From positions 1 to 15,701 of the forward strand of contig SYID01000020.1 of assembly GCA_005798925.1 (NCBI GenBank): a DNA stretch of 15,701 nt, read 5' to 3'. Within the stretch, counting starts at the first letter, position 1. Each line of letters opens with the position of its first letter. Both the position numbers and the translations under genes were made by a program. Source of the stretch: Verrucomicrobiota bacterium. Lineage in GTDB: Bacteria; Verrucomicrobiota; Verrucomicrobiia; Opitutales; UBA953. The notes beneath the pieces were generated by a model. That model made no database searches. It was given only the letters and a program-made list of their open reading frames with translations, and was not told where the DNA came from. Positions 7,708-14,225 of the stretch are shown here, in pieces.

Positions 7708-8150
7708 GAAACGCAACGGGCGGCGGATTCCTTCAGGCCCGCGGCGTAGGCCTCGAAGACCAGGCCGATCTGGTCGCGCACGCGGCGGAACTCGGCGCGG
7801 ATCTCATCCGGGGTCCCCGTGGCGTGGGCCGGATCGCTGAAGCCCCAGTGGTATCGGTTCACCTGACCCGGAAACACCGGGCAGACTTGGTCCGCGTTGC
7901 CGCAGACGGTGACGACGGTGGCCACCGGCACCTGCAGGAATTCGGAGAGGTGCTTGGAGCGGTGCGCCGAGGCGTCGAGGCCGATCTCCTTCAGGACTTC
8001 GATGGCCATCGGGTGCACGTAGCCGGCCGGCTTCGAGCCGGCGCTGGCGACCTCGACCAGGCCGCCGGCCGCGCGACGGAGAATCGCCTCGGCGAGATGA
8101 CTGCGACAGGAGTTGCCGGTGCAGAGGATGAGGACGAGTGGTTTGCTCAT
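7704..8150 (-). CDS. arsC: Arsenate reductase, thioredoxin-coupled (low-molecular-weight phosphatase fold)
   Basis: 148 residues. The P-loop CTGNSCRS (Cys10-X5-Arg16) near the N-terminus is the arsenate-binding and nucleophile site. TVCGNADQVCP supplies Cys83 and Cys90, matching the Cys82/Cys89 redox relay of the Staphylococcus aureus pI258 enzyme, and Asp106 in FSDPA matches the general acid. It reduces arsenate to arsenite in the cytoplasm and is recycled by thioredoxin. The length is normal for the family. ATG at 8150 lies 10 bases after the stop of the DUF6428-like gene, with no clear Shine-Dalgarno. The 3' end overlaps the channel gene, so arsenite production and export are probably co-translated. 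Confidence 0.93.
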   Translation of the reverse strand: MSKPLVLILCTGNSCRSHLAEAILRRAAGGLVEVASAGSKPAGYVHPMAIEVLKEIGLDASAHRSKHLSEFLQVPVATVVTVCGNADQVCPVFPGQVNRYHWGFSDPAHATGTPDEIRAEFRRVRDQIGLVFEAYAAGLKESAARCVS

Positions 8151-8160
8151 GGGATAAAGC

Positions 8161-8604
8161 TCAGCAGCAGCCGGAGCCCGGCTTGCAGGCCTTCGGCACG
8201 CAGACGTCGGGCGCGAGGCAGTCCGCGTGCCTGGCTCCCAGCAGGAAGATCCGCTGGTCGCCTTCGACGACCGACCCCAGCACGGGGAAGACGGTCAGGA
8301 AAGGGAGGTCATATTCGACCTCCAGCGGCAGCGCGGTCGAGCCGACGAGCTCCGCGCCCCGGCCGATGACCTGCAGGGCCTTGGCGCAGCCGACGCGGTG
8401 ATCGGTGTCGTCCGACGCCCAGAGCTGCAGGCGGGCCGAGACGTCGGTCCGCACCGTGCCGCCGCAGTCGATGAGACGCTTCTCGACCCGGGCGACCTCG
8501 GTCAGATGCAGGTGGATCGGCGTGAGGGGGCCGGTCGGGAGCCGGAAGCGCAGCCCCAGCGAGGGATTCGCGGCCAAGGCCTGGCTGAAAGCCGCCAGGG
8601 TCAT
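8161..8604 (-). CDS. DUF6428-like protein of the arsenic locus with cysteine-rich tail
   Basis: 147 residues from ATG 8604 (MTLAAFSQ). Alternative ATGs at 8628 and 8640 would add 8 or 12 residues but run into the likely operator. The frame is open much further upstream, inside arsR, and that part has no protein-like character. From memory this resembles DUF6428 proteins found beside arsR/arsC in Bacteroidota and relatives: HLHLTEVARVEKRLIDCGGTVR, LQLWASDD-DHR, LEVEYDLPF, and a tail with ADCLAPDVCVPKACKPGSGCC. The tail holds five cysteines in the last 19 residues and ends in Cys-Cys. The biochemical role is not established. Location and cysteines suggest metalloid binding or handover, which is inference. 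It is the first gene of the minus-strand ars operon, divergent from arsR. Confidence 0.75.
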   Translation of the reverse strand: MTLAAFSQALAANPSLGLRFRLPTGPLTPIHLHLTEVARVEKRLIDCGGTVRTDVSARLQLWASDDTDHRVGCAKALQVIGRGAELVGSTALPLEVEYDLPFLTVFPVLGSVVEGDQRIFLLGARHADCLAPDVCVPKACKPGSGCC

Positions 8605-8624
8605 CGGCGCGGGGGTTAGGAGTT

Positions 8625-8648
8625 GCATATGTTTAAGCATATATGTTT
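8625..8648. promoter_or_regulatory. Candidate ArsR operator between divergent arsR and ars operon
   Basis: An AT-rich island in GC-rich surroundings holds two related units, GCATATGTTT (8625-8634) and GCATATATGTTT (8637-8648). Each has a palindromic core (CATATG, CATATATG), with centres 13 bases apart. It occupies the middle of the 52-base gap between the ATG of the DUF6428-like gene (8604) and the ATG of arsR (8657). A repressor bound here could control both directions. No convincing -35/-10 pair could be assigned on either strand. Confidence 0.5.
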
Positions 8649-8656
8649 GCTGAGGC

Positions 8657-8977
8657 ATGCCCGGAGTCAAGCGCGCTCCCTCCCCTCCTTCCGTCGAACA
8701 GGTCTGCCGCGGGCTCTCCGACCCGACCCGCCTGCGGCTGCTCGCCCGGCTGGGTCGCGACGAAGTGTGCGTCTGCGACCTCCAGTCCCACGTCCGCCGG
8801 GACCAGCCTACGGTCTCGCGACACCTCGCGATGCTCCGCAGATGCGGCCTGGTGACCTGCCGCAAGGAAGGCCGCTGGTGCCACTACCGCCGCGCCGCCC
8901 TGCCGGCGGTCCTGCGGCGGATCGTCGACCTCGCGGCCCCGCCCGCCGACGGGCGGAAAAGGGATTCCTGCTGCTGA
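8657..8977 (+). CDS. arsR: ArsR/SmtB-family metalloregulator
   Basis: 106 residues with a winged helix: LSDPTRLRLLARLGRDEVCVCDLQ, the recognition segment QPTVSRHLAMLRRCGLV and the wing RKEGRWCHYR. The CVCDL motif (Cys38, Cys40) at the DNA-binding helix matches the arsenite-sensing site of the E. coli-type ArsR, where the motif is CVCDLC with a third cysteine. The third cysteine is absent at that spot here (Gln42-Ser43), so Cys63, Cys68, Cys75 or the C-terminal Cys105-Cys106 may complete the site. It represses DNA until arsenite binds. A GAGG lies too close to the ATG (one base away) to be a normal ribosome site. It is divergent from the DUF6428-arsC-channel operon and converges on the LysR gene with a 9-base gap. 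Confidence 0.9.
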   Translation: MPGVKRAPSPPSVEQVCRGLSDPTRLRLLARLGRDEVCVCDLQSHVRRDQPTVSRHLAMLRRCGLVTCRKEGRWCHYRRAALPAVLRRIVDLAAPPADGRKRDSCC

Positions 8978-8986
8978 CGGACCCGG

Positions 8987-9889
8987 TCAGGCCGGCACGG
9001 ACATCGACCGGGCCTCGGCGATGAGATGCGTCCGGAAAGCGGCGGCGAGAGGCGAAAGCTTGCGGCCGGACGGATGCACGATCTGCCAGTTCGACAGCAA
9101 CGGGAAACCGTCGACGTCCAAAGTGACGAGGCCGGCGTGCGCACCCTCCCGAAGCGCGTGGGCCGAGACGATGGCGAGCCCCATGCCGCCCGCGACGGCC
9201 TCGAGGATCGCCTCGTTGCTGCCGAGCTCGAAGCGCACGTCGAGGGCGCAGCGACGCTGGCGGAAGAAGTCATCGGCGGCCAGCCGGGTGCCCGACCCGC
9301 GCTCGCGGGCGAGGAAACGGAAGCCGGCGAGCTCCTCCGGCTGGACCGGATTGCGTCGCGCCAGCGGGTGGTCGCGCGGCGCGACGACCACGAGGGGGTT
9401 CGGCATGAAGGCGGTGCACGTCAGCGCGAGGTCCGTCGGCGGGCGGGACATGATGTAAAGGTCGTCTTGGTTGAGACGGAGCCGCTCGATCACGCCGTCG
9501 CGGTTGAGGAGCTCCATCGAGGCCTCGACGCCCGGCCGGGCCGAGCAGAACGAACCCAGGATGCGCGGCGCGAAATACTGCGCGGTGTTCACCATCGAGA
9601 CTCTGAGCATCCCGCTCTCCCCGCCCTTGAGGGTCTGGATGTTCTGTTCGAAAGACTCCCACTCGGCCTGGACGCCTTGGGCGGCGGACGCCAAAGAGCG
9701 GCCGGCCTCCGTGAGGAAGACCTTGCGACCGATGACTTCATACAGAGGCATGCCGACGGCTTCGGTCAGCTCCTTCAGATGGACGGAGGCGGTAGGCTGC
9801 GTGATGCCCGCCTCCTTGGCGGCCCCGCTGATGCTGCCGGTGGAGACCAACGATCGAAATAACTGCAATTGCCGGAAGGTGACGTTCAT
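8987..9889 (-). CDS. LysR-family transcriptional regulator (CbbR/CysB-like)
   Basis: 300 residues, the usual LTTR length. The N-terminal helix-turn-helix (residues about 3-62: FRQLQLFRSLVSTGSISGAA, then ITQPTASVHLKELTEAVG and GRKVFLTEAG) is canonical. The effector domain starts near residue 92 and contains LRVSMVNTAQYFAPRIL, RPGVEASMELLNRDGVIERL and GSNEAILEAVAGGMGLAIVSAHAL, closest in style to the CbbR/CysB-type regulators. The ATG at 9887-9889 sits inside a 22-base palindrome, suggesting autorepression. The gene is convergent with arsR and tandem with the xylanase gene upstream, so its target is not evident from context. No ribosome-binding site is visible. Confidence 0.9.
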   Translation of the reverse strand: MNVTFRQLQLFRSLVSTGSISGAAKEAGITQPTASVHLKELTEAVGMPLYEVIGRKVFLTEAGRSLASAAQGVQAEWESFEQNIQTLKGGESGMLRVSMVNTAQYFAPRILGSFCSARPGVEASMELLNRDGVIERLRLNQDDLYIMSRPPTDLALTCTAFMPNPLVVVAPRDHPLARRNPVQPEELAGFRFLARERGSGTRLAADDFFRQRRCALDVRFELGSNEAILEAVAGGMGLAIVSAHALREGAHAGLVTLDVDGFPLLSNWQIVHPSGRKLSPLAAAFRTHLIAEARSMSVPA

Positions 9890-9906
9890 AGTAAAACAAC
9901 TATGAA
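9885..9906. promoter_or_regulatory. LysR-type operator overlapping the regulator's own start codon
   Basis: Perfect 8-base arms TTCATAGT (9885-9892) and ACTATGAA (9899-9906) flank a 6-base spacer. The size and dyad symmetry fit an LTTR recognition site (T-N11-A class). It covers the ATG of the LysR gene and the likely -10 region, a position where binding would repress. The role is inferred. Confidence 0.6.
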
Positions 9907-9933
9907 ATATTTTTTTACATCGTGTTAAGTCAA
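9904..9933 (-). promoter_or_regulatory. Candidate promoter of the LysR gene
   Basis: On the minus strand TTGACT (9933-9928) matches the -35 consensus at 5 of 6. It is followed after 18 bases by TATTTC (9909-9904), a weak -10 of 3 of 6. Transcription would start about 8 bases before the ATG, giving a very short leader inside the palindrome. The region is a strong AT-rich island (about 9885-9952) in GC-rich DNA. Confidence 0.4.
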
Positions 9934-10014
9934 GTATTATGCTTTATTAACGGCAATCCAGATCCGGGCTGGGCTGGGCTCGCTGTCCGGGGGACCGCCC
10001 TGACCTCCTCCGTA

Positions 10015-11106
10015 TCAGCGCGACGGGGCGAGCTCCTTCAACACGGCGGTGAAAGCGGGCTTAGGCTGGCCTTGCCGATCGAAGAGCAACGGGTGGTTCA
10101 CGCGCTTCCAAGGGAACGTGTTGAGCCAGCTCTGCCCGTCATGCAGGTTCCAGAAGGAGACGCGGACGATGACGTCGTCATAGTTACGGAACAGCCGGAA
10201 GAGACGCGCGTACTGTTCGGCCTGACGGGCGAGGATGTCCGGCGGGCAGCCGTCGGCGTACGGATCGACCTTGACCATCTCCGCCCGGTGCTTGTTGCCG
10301 TCGGCCCACCAGCGACCGCGCGGGATGACGTCGATGTCGAGTTCGCTGACGACGGCCCTCATGCCGATCGCGCGCAGGGCGACCAAGGTCTTCTCGAGCG
10401 CCTCATACGGCACGCGGTCGATCTCATAGTGGCCTTGCAGGCCGATGGCGTGGACGGGAGCGCCGCGGGACTTCAGCCTGGCGAGCAGGCGGAGCATCTT
10501 CTCCCGCTTGCCGTCGAGCTCGTTGTTATAGTCGTTGTAGATGAGCAGCGCGGCCGGATCGGCGGCGTGGGCATATTCGAAAGCCAGGGCGATGAATTCG
10601 TCGCCCGCCGCACGCGTCCAGCCGGAGTCGCGCAGTTCATTCTTGCCGTCGTCCAACGCCTCGTTGACCACGTCCCAGGCCGCGATTTTGCCCTTGTAGC
10701 GACCGACGACCGTGTCGATGTAAGCCTTCATGCGGCCGAGCAGGACCTCCTTGGAAGCCGGCGCGCCGGCGTCCTCATGGAACCAAGCCGGGGTCCGGTC
10801 GTCCTTCGCCCACACCAGGCAATGTCCGACGACCTTGAGGTCCTTCGCCTTCGCGAAGGCGACGAACTTGTCGGCCTGATCGAAATCCCAAGCCTGGTCC
10901 GTCGCACGAAGGGCTGCAGGTTTCATGCAGTTCTCCGGGGTGACGTGGCTGAACTGCGCCGTCAGCAAGGGCCAGTCCGCCGGGCGCTCCGCGATACGGT
11001 CGGCCAGGCCGACACCGGACGCCCACGGCGAAACCTGGCGCAAGGTCTGCGCGGAACCCGCGATGGCGGACAAGAAGCAGAAAAAAGTGGCCGCCTGGCG
11101 GAGCAT
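10015..11106 (-). CDS. Secreted endo-1,4-beta-xylanase, glycoside hydrolase family 10
   Basis: 363 residues from ATG 11106 (MLRQAATF). The frame stays open far upstream, but that part lies antisense to the esterase gene and looks non-coding, while the chosen start gives a signal peptide (MLRQAATFFCFLSAIAGSAQ). A single GH10 barrel fills the rest. Landmarks are NCMKPAAL, GHCLVW, AWDVVNEAL with the acid/base Glu149, NDYN (181-184), HAIGLQGHY, VVSELDIDV with the nucleophile Glu255, and SFWNLHDGQSW. It cuts the beta-1,4-xylan backbone outside the cytoplasm. There is no carbohydrate-binding module. The usual WHSQ after GHxLVW is replaced by WAKDD, a variation outside the catalytic pair. It is divergent from an esterase gene, consistent with joint use on acetylated xylan. 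No Shine-Dalgarno is visible. Confidence 0.93.
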   Translation of the reverse strand: MLRQAATFFCFLSAIAGSAQTLRQVSPWASGVGLADRIAERPADWPLLTAQFSHVTPENCMKPAALRATDQAWDFDQADKFVAFAKAKDLKVVGHCLVWAKDDRTPAWFHEDAGAPASKEVLLGRMKAYIDTVVGRYKGKIAAWDVVNEALDDGKNELRDSGWTRAAGDEFIALAFEYAHAADPAALLIYNDYNNELDGKREKMLRLLARLKSRGAPVHAIGLQGHYEIDRVPYEALEKTLVALRAIGMRAVVSELDIDVIPRGRWWADGNKHRAEMVKVDPYADGCPPDILARQAEQYARLFRLFRNYDDVIVRVSFWNLHDGQSWLNTFPWKRVNHPLLFDRQGQPKPAFTAVLKELAPSR

Positions 11107-11138
11107 TATGCCATCAAAGCCGGCCACGCGGCCAAGTA

Positions 11139-11203
11139 AACCCCTGACTTTCTTCACGGTTGATGGGCCGCCGGCCGCGCTTATCACGGACATAACCCCT
11201 GAC
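11139..11203. repeat. Direct repeat AACCCCTGAC in the divergent xylanase/esterase promoter region
   Basis: The 10-base sequence AACCCCTGAC occurs at 11139-11148 and 11194-11203, both on the plus strand and 55 bases apart. The 99-base gap separates the starts of the xylanase (11106) and esterase (11206) genes, and the second copy ends two bases before the esterase ATG. These could be regulator half-sites or promoter elements. A partial match, TAAACCCCT, occurs at 14298-14306 upstream of the DUF3800 gene, which weakens a xylan-specific reading. Confidence 0.4.
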
Positions 11204-11205
11204 GT

Positions 11206-12078
11206 ATGTCGCGACTGAACATCATCGCCGCCACCCTGCTTCTCGGCGCCCTGAACGCCTTGTCGGCGGAGCAAGCCAAGCCCGAGCCGGAAGCTCCCGG
11301 CATCGTCGTGAAGCTGTGGCCGCAAGACGCCATGCCAGGCCGGGCGGTCACAGGAACGGAGCGCACCCTGCCCGCCCGAGGCGACGAGGTGATCCGTCTG
11401 ACCGACATCAGCGAACCTTCCTTCACCGTCTATCGGGCGGAGTCCGCGAAACCTTCGCCCGCCGTGATCGTCAGCCCGGGCGGCGGCTACGGCGGCCTCG
11501 CCTACAACAAGGAAGGCACCGAAGTCGCCGCATGGCTTAACACGCTCGGCGTCACCGGCGTCGTCCTCAAATACCGCGTGCCGAACAACCGCGAAGGTGC
11601 TTTCCAGGACATCCAGCGGGCGATCCGCCTGGTCCGTCAGCGTGCGGCCGAATGGCACATCGACCGCGCGCGCGTCGGCGTGATGGGCTTCTCCGCGGGG
11701 GGCCACCTTTCGGCCCGTCTCAGCGTCCACTCGGATCCGGCGACCTATCCGCGGATCGACGCGGCCGACGATCAGCCCCTGCGTCCGGATTTCGCCGTCC
11801 TCGGCTACCCGGCCTACCTCGACGAAGGCCTCGTGCCGCTCGTGGACGGACAGACCTCGCCGACCTTCATCGCGCACGCCGAAGACGACAAGCGCTTCAT
11901 CAAGGGCAGCGACGCCTACTTCGCGGCGCTCAAGGACACCAAGACCCCGCACGCCTTCTTCCGCTGCGCCACCGGCGGTCACGGCCACGGCCTCCGCTCC
12001 GAGAATGACGTCAAGGTCTGGCCCGCTAAATGCCGGGACTGGCTCACCCAGATCGGCGTGCTGCCTTCCGCTCGCTGA
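11206..12078 (+). CDS. Secreted alpha/beta-hydrolase esterase, probable acetyl-xylan esterase
   Basis: 290 residues with a signal peptide (MSRLNIIAATLLLGALNALSA). The alpha/beta-hydrolase elements are the oxyanion-hole segment SPGGGYGG (90-97), LGVTGVVLKYRVPNN, the nucleophile elbow GFSAGGHLSA (Ser163), an acidic residue in AEDDKRF (Asp237/238) and the histidine in GGHGHGL (about 269-271). The layout matches bacterial xylan/arabinoxylan acetyl esterases and BD-FAE-like enzymes. It would remove acetyl (possibly feruloyl) groups that block xylanase. It is divergent from the GH10 gene and converges on the two-domain esterase with a 16-base gap. The exact ester specificity cannot be read from sequence. 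Confidence 0.85.
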   Translation: MSRLNIIAATLLLGALNALSAEQAKPEPEAPGIVVKLWPQDAMPGRAVTGTERTLPARGDEVIRLTDISEPSFTVYRAESAKPSPAVIVSPGGGYGGLAYNKEGTEVAAWLNTLGVTGVVLKYRVPNNREGAFQDIQRAIRLVRQRAAEWHIDRARVGVMGFSAGGHLSARLSVHSDPATYPRIDAADDQPLRPDFAVLGYPAYLDEGLVPLVDGQTSPTFIAHAEDDKRFIKGSDAYFAALKDTKTPHAFFRCATGGHGHGLRSENDVKVWPAKCRDWLTQIGVLPSAR

Positions 12079-12094
12079 TTCGCCTGGCAAGAGA

Positions 12095-13906
12095 TCACTG
12101 CCCTTTGGCCGCCGACGGACGCGACTTGTCCTTGAAGAAAGACCAGACGCGCTCGGCCCCGCGGAAGGACTTGATGGGCGTGTTCTCGGAGCGCCTGGAG
12201 GTCGCCCCGGGCCAGCCATGCCCGCCCTCGGCGTCCACGACAAACTCCACCGGGGCGCCGCCGGCGGCGGGAACATACGCGCGGGTGGTGACGGAACCAG
12301 CGACGGCCACCTTGGGTTCCGCATCGCAACGGTTGGCCTTGGCCCAGAAGGCCACGACGTCCTCGACCGGCCGGTAAGGCGTCGACTGCGCCCCGCTCAC
12401 GAGGGGATTGCCGCTCATGCCGCCTGCCAACGGCACCTCCTTGTCCTTGCCGCCGTTGATGATGAGAATGGGCAGCGGCGCTTCCGGGGTCTTCTCGAAC
12501 GTGAACATGCTGGCGACGACGGGAGCGGCGGCGGCGAGCCGCCGGGACCGGGCCACGGAATAGACATAGGTCATCATGCCGCCGTTCGATCCGCCGGTCA
12601 TGAAGATACGCTCGGGATCGGCGCCGTGGTCGGCGACGAGGCGGTCGATGAGCGCGTCCAGGAACGCGATGTCGTCCGCGTCCTTCACCTGGCGGCGGAG
12701 CAAGTGCCCGGTGTTCCAGGCATGCCTTCCGCCCGAGAAGTCCGTGCCCTCAGGATAGACCGCGATGAAACCCTCCTTCGGCGCGAGAGCCTCGAAACCA
12801 GAACTGCCGCGCATGAGTTCGGCGCTGCCCATGCCGCCATGCAGAATCAGGACCGCCGGCCGCTTCCCCTGCGATGGGGCGTTGGAATACAGGGCGCGTC
12901 GAGCGGACTTGCCGACCGCCAGCTTGATCTCACCTTTCGCGGGGCGGACGTCGGGCGGCGCCTCCTCAGCGAAAGCTTTGCGGTAAAAGGCCCAGTTCTC
13001 GTCGCCCAAGGCATTGAAGACACGGTCAGGATCATGTCCCACGCCGGGAATGACGGTCCAGGAATGGGGTATGCCGAGCGCTTCGAGATGGCGGTGGAAG
13101 TCCTCGTTGTTGCCGAAAGTCTCGTCCTTGTCGCCGATGACCATGCGCACAAGGGTGCCTTGCGCGATCGTCTTGGCATTGCGCTCCGCGATCGTCCGCG
13201 GGCTGGCCGCGAGGAACACCGCCTGCTCGCCACCGAACGCCCGCCTGAGCAGGTCGGCCGCCTGGAGGCGGCTTGCGCGGGGCGTGTTCCTGAGTTCTGG
13301 CTGCAGCGGACCAGCCCCGACGATCGAGGCGGCGCGGAAAAGATCCGGGTGCTTGAAGGCCAGGCGCGCGGCACCATAACCGCCCATGCTGAAACCATCG
13401 AGCAGGCGCCCTTCCCGCCTGGCGACGGTGCGATATGCGGTGTCGATGTGCGGGAGGAGGTCGCGGATGACCATCGATTCGACCGGGGCGGATCCGTCGG
13501 ACCAGTCGACATACATGCCCATTTCGAGCCCGTTCACGAAGACAACCAGGCAAGGGGGTGTCTTGCCTTCGCGAATCGCCCGGTCGAAACGCGCCGCCAC
13601 GGAGGCGACGCCGGACAGCCCGCCGCCGGAACCATGCAACCAATAGACGACAGGGAACCGGCGCGCAGGCTCAGCCTCGTAAGCATCCGGGCGGTAAAGG
13701 TGGTAGCTGACGTCGCCCTCGACCGCCGCGCTGCGGAAAACATGGTGGGTGACCCCGGGCGCCTTGACCGCAGGGGTCACCCACTTCCTGGGACTCGCTT
13801 CGCCGTTTTCCTTGTCCGCGACGGACTGCCCGCTGGCCGTCAAAGCCAGAAAAGCAGACCCCAGCATGAAAAGGGATGACAAGGATCGGGCAAAGGCTGG
13901 GTTCAT
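12095..13906 (-). CDS. Secreted two-domain esterase: EstD/CE1-like domain plus PHB-depolymerase/LpqC-like domain
   Basis: 603 residues from ATG 13906 (MNPAFARSL). The frame continues upstream across the tRNA gene, so that extension is rejected; the chosen start gives a signal peptide ending near SGQS (about residue 28). Domain 1 (about 45-320) is an esterase-D/feruloyl-esterase type hydrolase: VVYWLHGSGGG, GFSMGGYGAA with Ser173, Asp261 in IGDKDETF, and His291 in GVGHD. Domain 2 (about 325-600) is a PHB-depolymerase/LpqC-type CE1 esterase: LILHGGMGSA, AVYPEGTD, DDIAFLDALI, TGGSNGGMM with Ser440, Asp488 in NGGKDKE, and His563 in GGHGWPG. Both catalytic triads look complete, so both domains may be active. 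Next to xylanase and acetyl-esterase genes the likely job is removing feruloyl or acetyl side groups from plant xylan. The fusion of two different esterase subfamilies is uncommon. Confidence 0.88.
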   Translation of the reverse strand: MNPAFARSLSSLFMLGSAFLALTASGQSVADKENGEASPRKWVTPAVKAPGVTHHVFRSAAVEGDVSYHLYRPDAYEAEPARRFPVVYWLHGSGGGLSGVASVAARFDRAIREGKTPPCLVVFVNGLEMGMYVDWSDGSAPVESMVIRDLLPHIDTAYRTVARREGRLLDGFSMGGYGAARLAFKHPDLFRAASIVGAGPLQPELRNTPRASRLQAADLLRRAFGGEQAVFLAASPRTIAERNAKTIAQGTLVRMVIGDKDETFGNNEDFHRHLEALGIPHSWTVIPGVGHDPDRVFNALGDENWAFYRKAFAEEAPPDVRPAKGEIKLAVGKSARRALYSNAPSQGKRPAVLILHGGMGSAELMRGSSGFEALAPKEGFIAVYPEGTDFSGGRHAWNTGHLLRRQVKDADDIAFLDALIDRLVADHGADPERIFMTGGSNGGMMTYVYSVARSRRLAAAAPVVASMFTFEKTPEAPLPILIINGGKDKEVPLAGGMSGNPLVSGAQSTPYRPVEDVVAFWAKANRCDAEPKVAVAGSVTTRAYVPAAGGAPVEFVVDAEGGHGWPGATSRRSENTPIKSFRGAERVWSFFKDKSRPSAAKGQ

Positions 13907-14106
13907 CGGCCGGAAACATAAAACCGATGCCACGCAATAGTTACACGTCGGGCCTCTCGCCGGTGAAATCCTGCCCTCGACGTCATTTGACCGCATCCGA
14001 CGGCTCGACCTGTTCACGCGTGCGCACGGCCCGGAGGAGTTCGAAGTAAGCCGAAAAATGAGCCAAAGCCGGAGAAATCCGCTGTTTCGGACATCCCGCT
14101 TCAAAG

Positions 14107-14197
14107 TGGCGGAGAGGATGGGATTCGAACCAACGATACCCTTTTGGGGTATACCCATTTAGCAAACGGGCGCTTTCGGCCACTCAGCCACCTCTCC
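14107..14197 (-). tRNA. tRNA-Ser (anticodon GCT)
   Basis: Reading the minus strand, the acceptor stem GGAGAGG (14197-14191) pairs with CCTCTCC (14117-14111). The D arm contains TGGCTGAGTGGCC. The anticodon loop TTGCTAA gives anticodon GCT between stems CCCGT and ATGGG, with one G-T pair. The long variable arm TACCC-CAAAA-GGGTA marks a class II serine tRNA, and the T arm contains GGTTCGAATCC. The discriminator is G (14110), and the 3' CCA is encoded (14109-14107). It decodes AGC/AGU. Confidence 0.97.
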
Positions 14198-14199
14198 AG

Positions 14200-14221
14200 G
14201 TCCTTCGTCAATTCGAAGGAC
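14200..14221 (-). ncRNA. Hairpin in the 5' leader of tRNA-Ser
   Basis: Perfect 8-base arms GTCCTTCG (14200-14207) and CGAAGGAC (14214-14221) enclose a 6-base loop, ending two bases from the mature 5' end of the tRNA. Transcribed with the tRNA, it would form a leader stem right at the RNase P cleavage site. It could instead be a DNA-level site. No T-run follows on either strand, so it is not a standard terminator. Confidence 0.5.
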
Positions 14222-14225
14222 AATC

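Noticed and set aside
8605..8865. Upstream extension of the DUF6428-like frame
   Set aside because: It overlaps arsR on the other strand and the operator island; the sequence is Arg/Ser-rich with no homology-like features.
9966..9980. Three tandem GGGCT units between the LysR and xylanase genes
   Set aside because: Short and GC-rich in a GC-rich genome; no flanking structure, likely chance.
11107..12324. N-terminal extension of the xylanase frame by about 400 codons
   Set aside because: It lies antisense to the well-supported esterase gene, has no domain-like sequence, and the internal ATG at 11106 begins a clear signal peptide.
12005..13879. Long plus-strand open frame (624 codons) opposite the two-domain esterase
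   Set aside because: It is fully antisense to a gene with two complete catalytic triads, and its translation shows only compositional bias.
13945..13983. Imperfect inverted repeat ACGTCGGGC / GCCCTCGACGT between the two-domain esterase gene and tRNA-Ser
   Set aside because: It has a one-base bulge and a 19-base loop, no T-run and no clear position relative to a promoter. The rest of the 200-base gap 13907-14106 shows nothing further.
13907..14158. Upstream extension of the two-domain esterase frame
   Set aside because: It would run through the tRNA-Ser gene; the start at 13906 gives a proper signal peptide.
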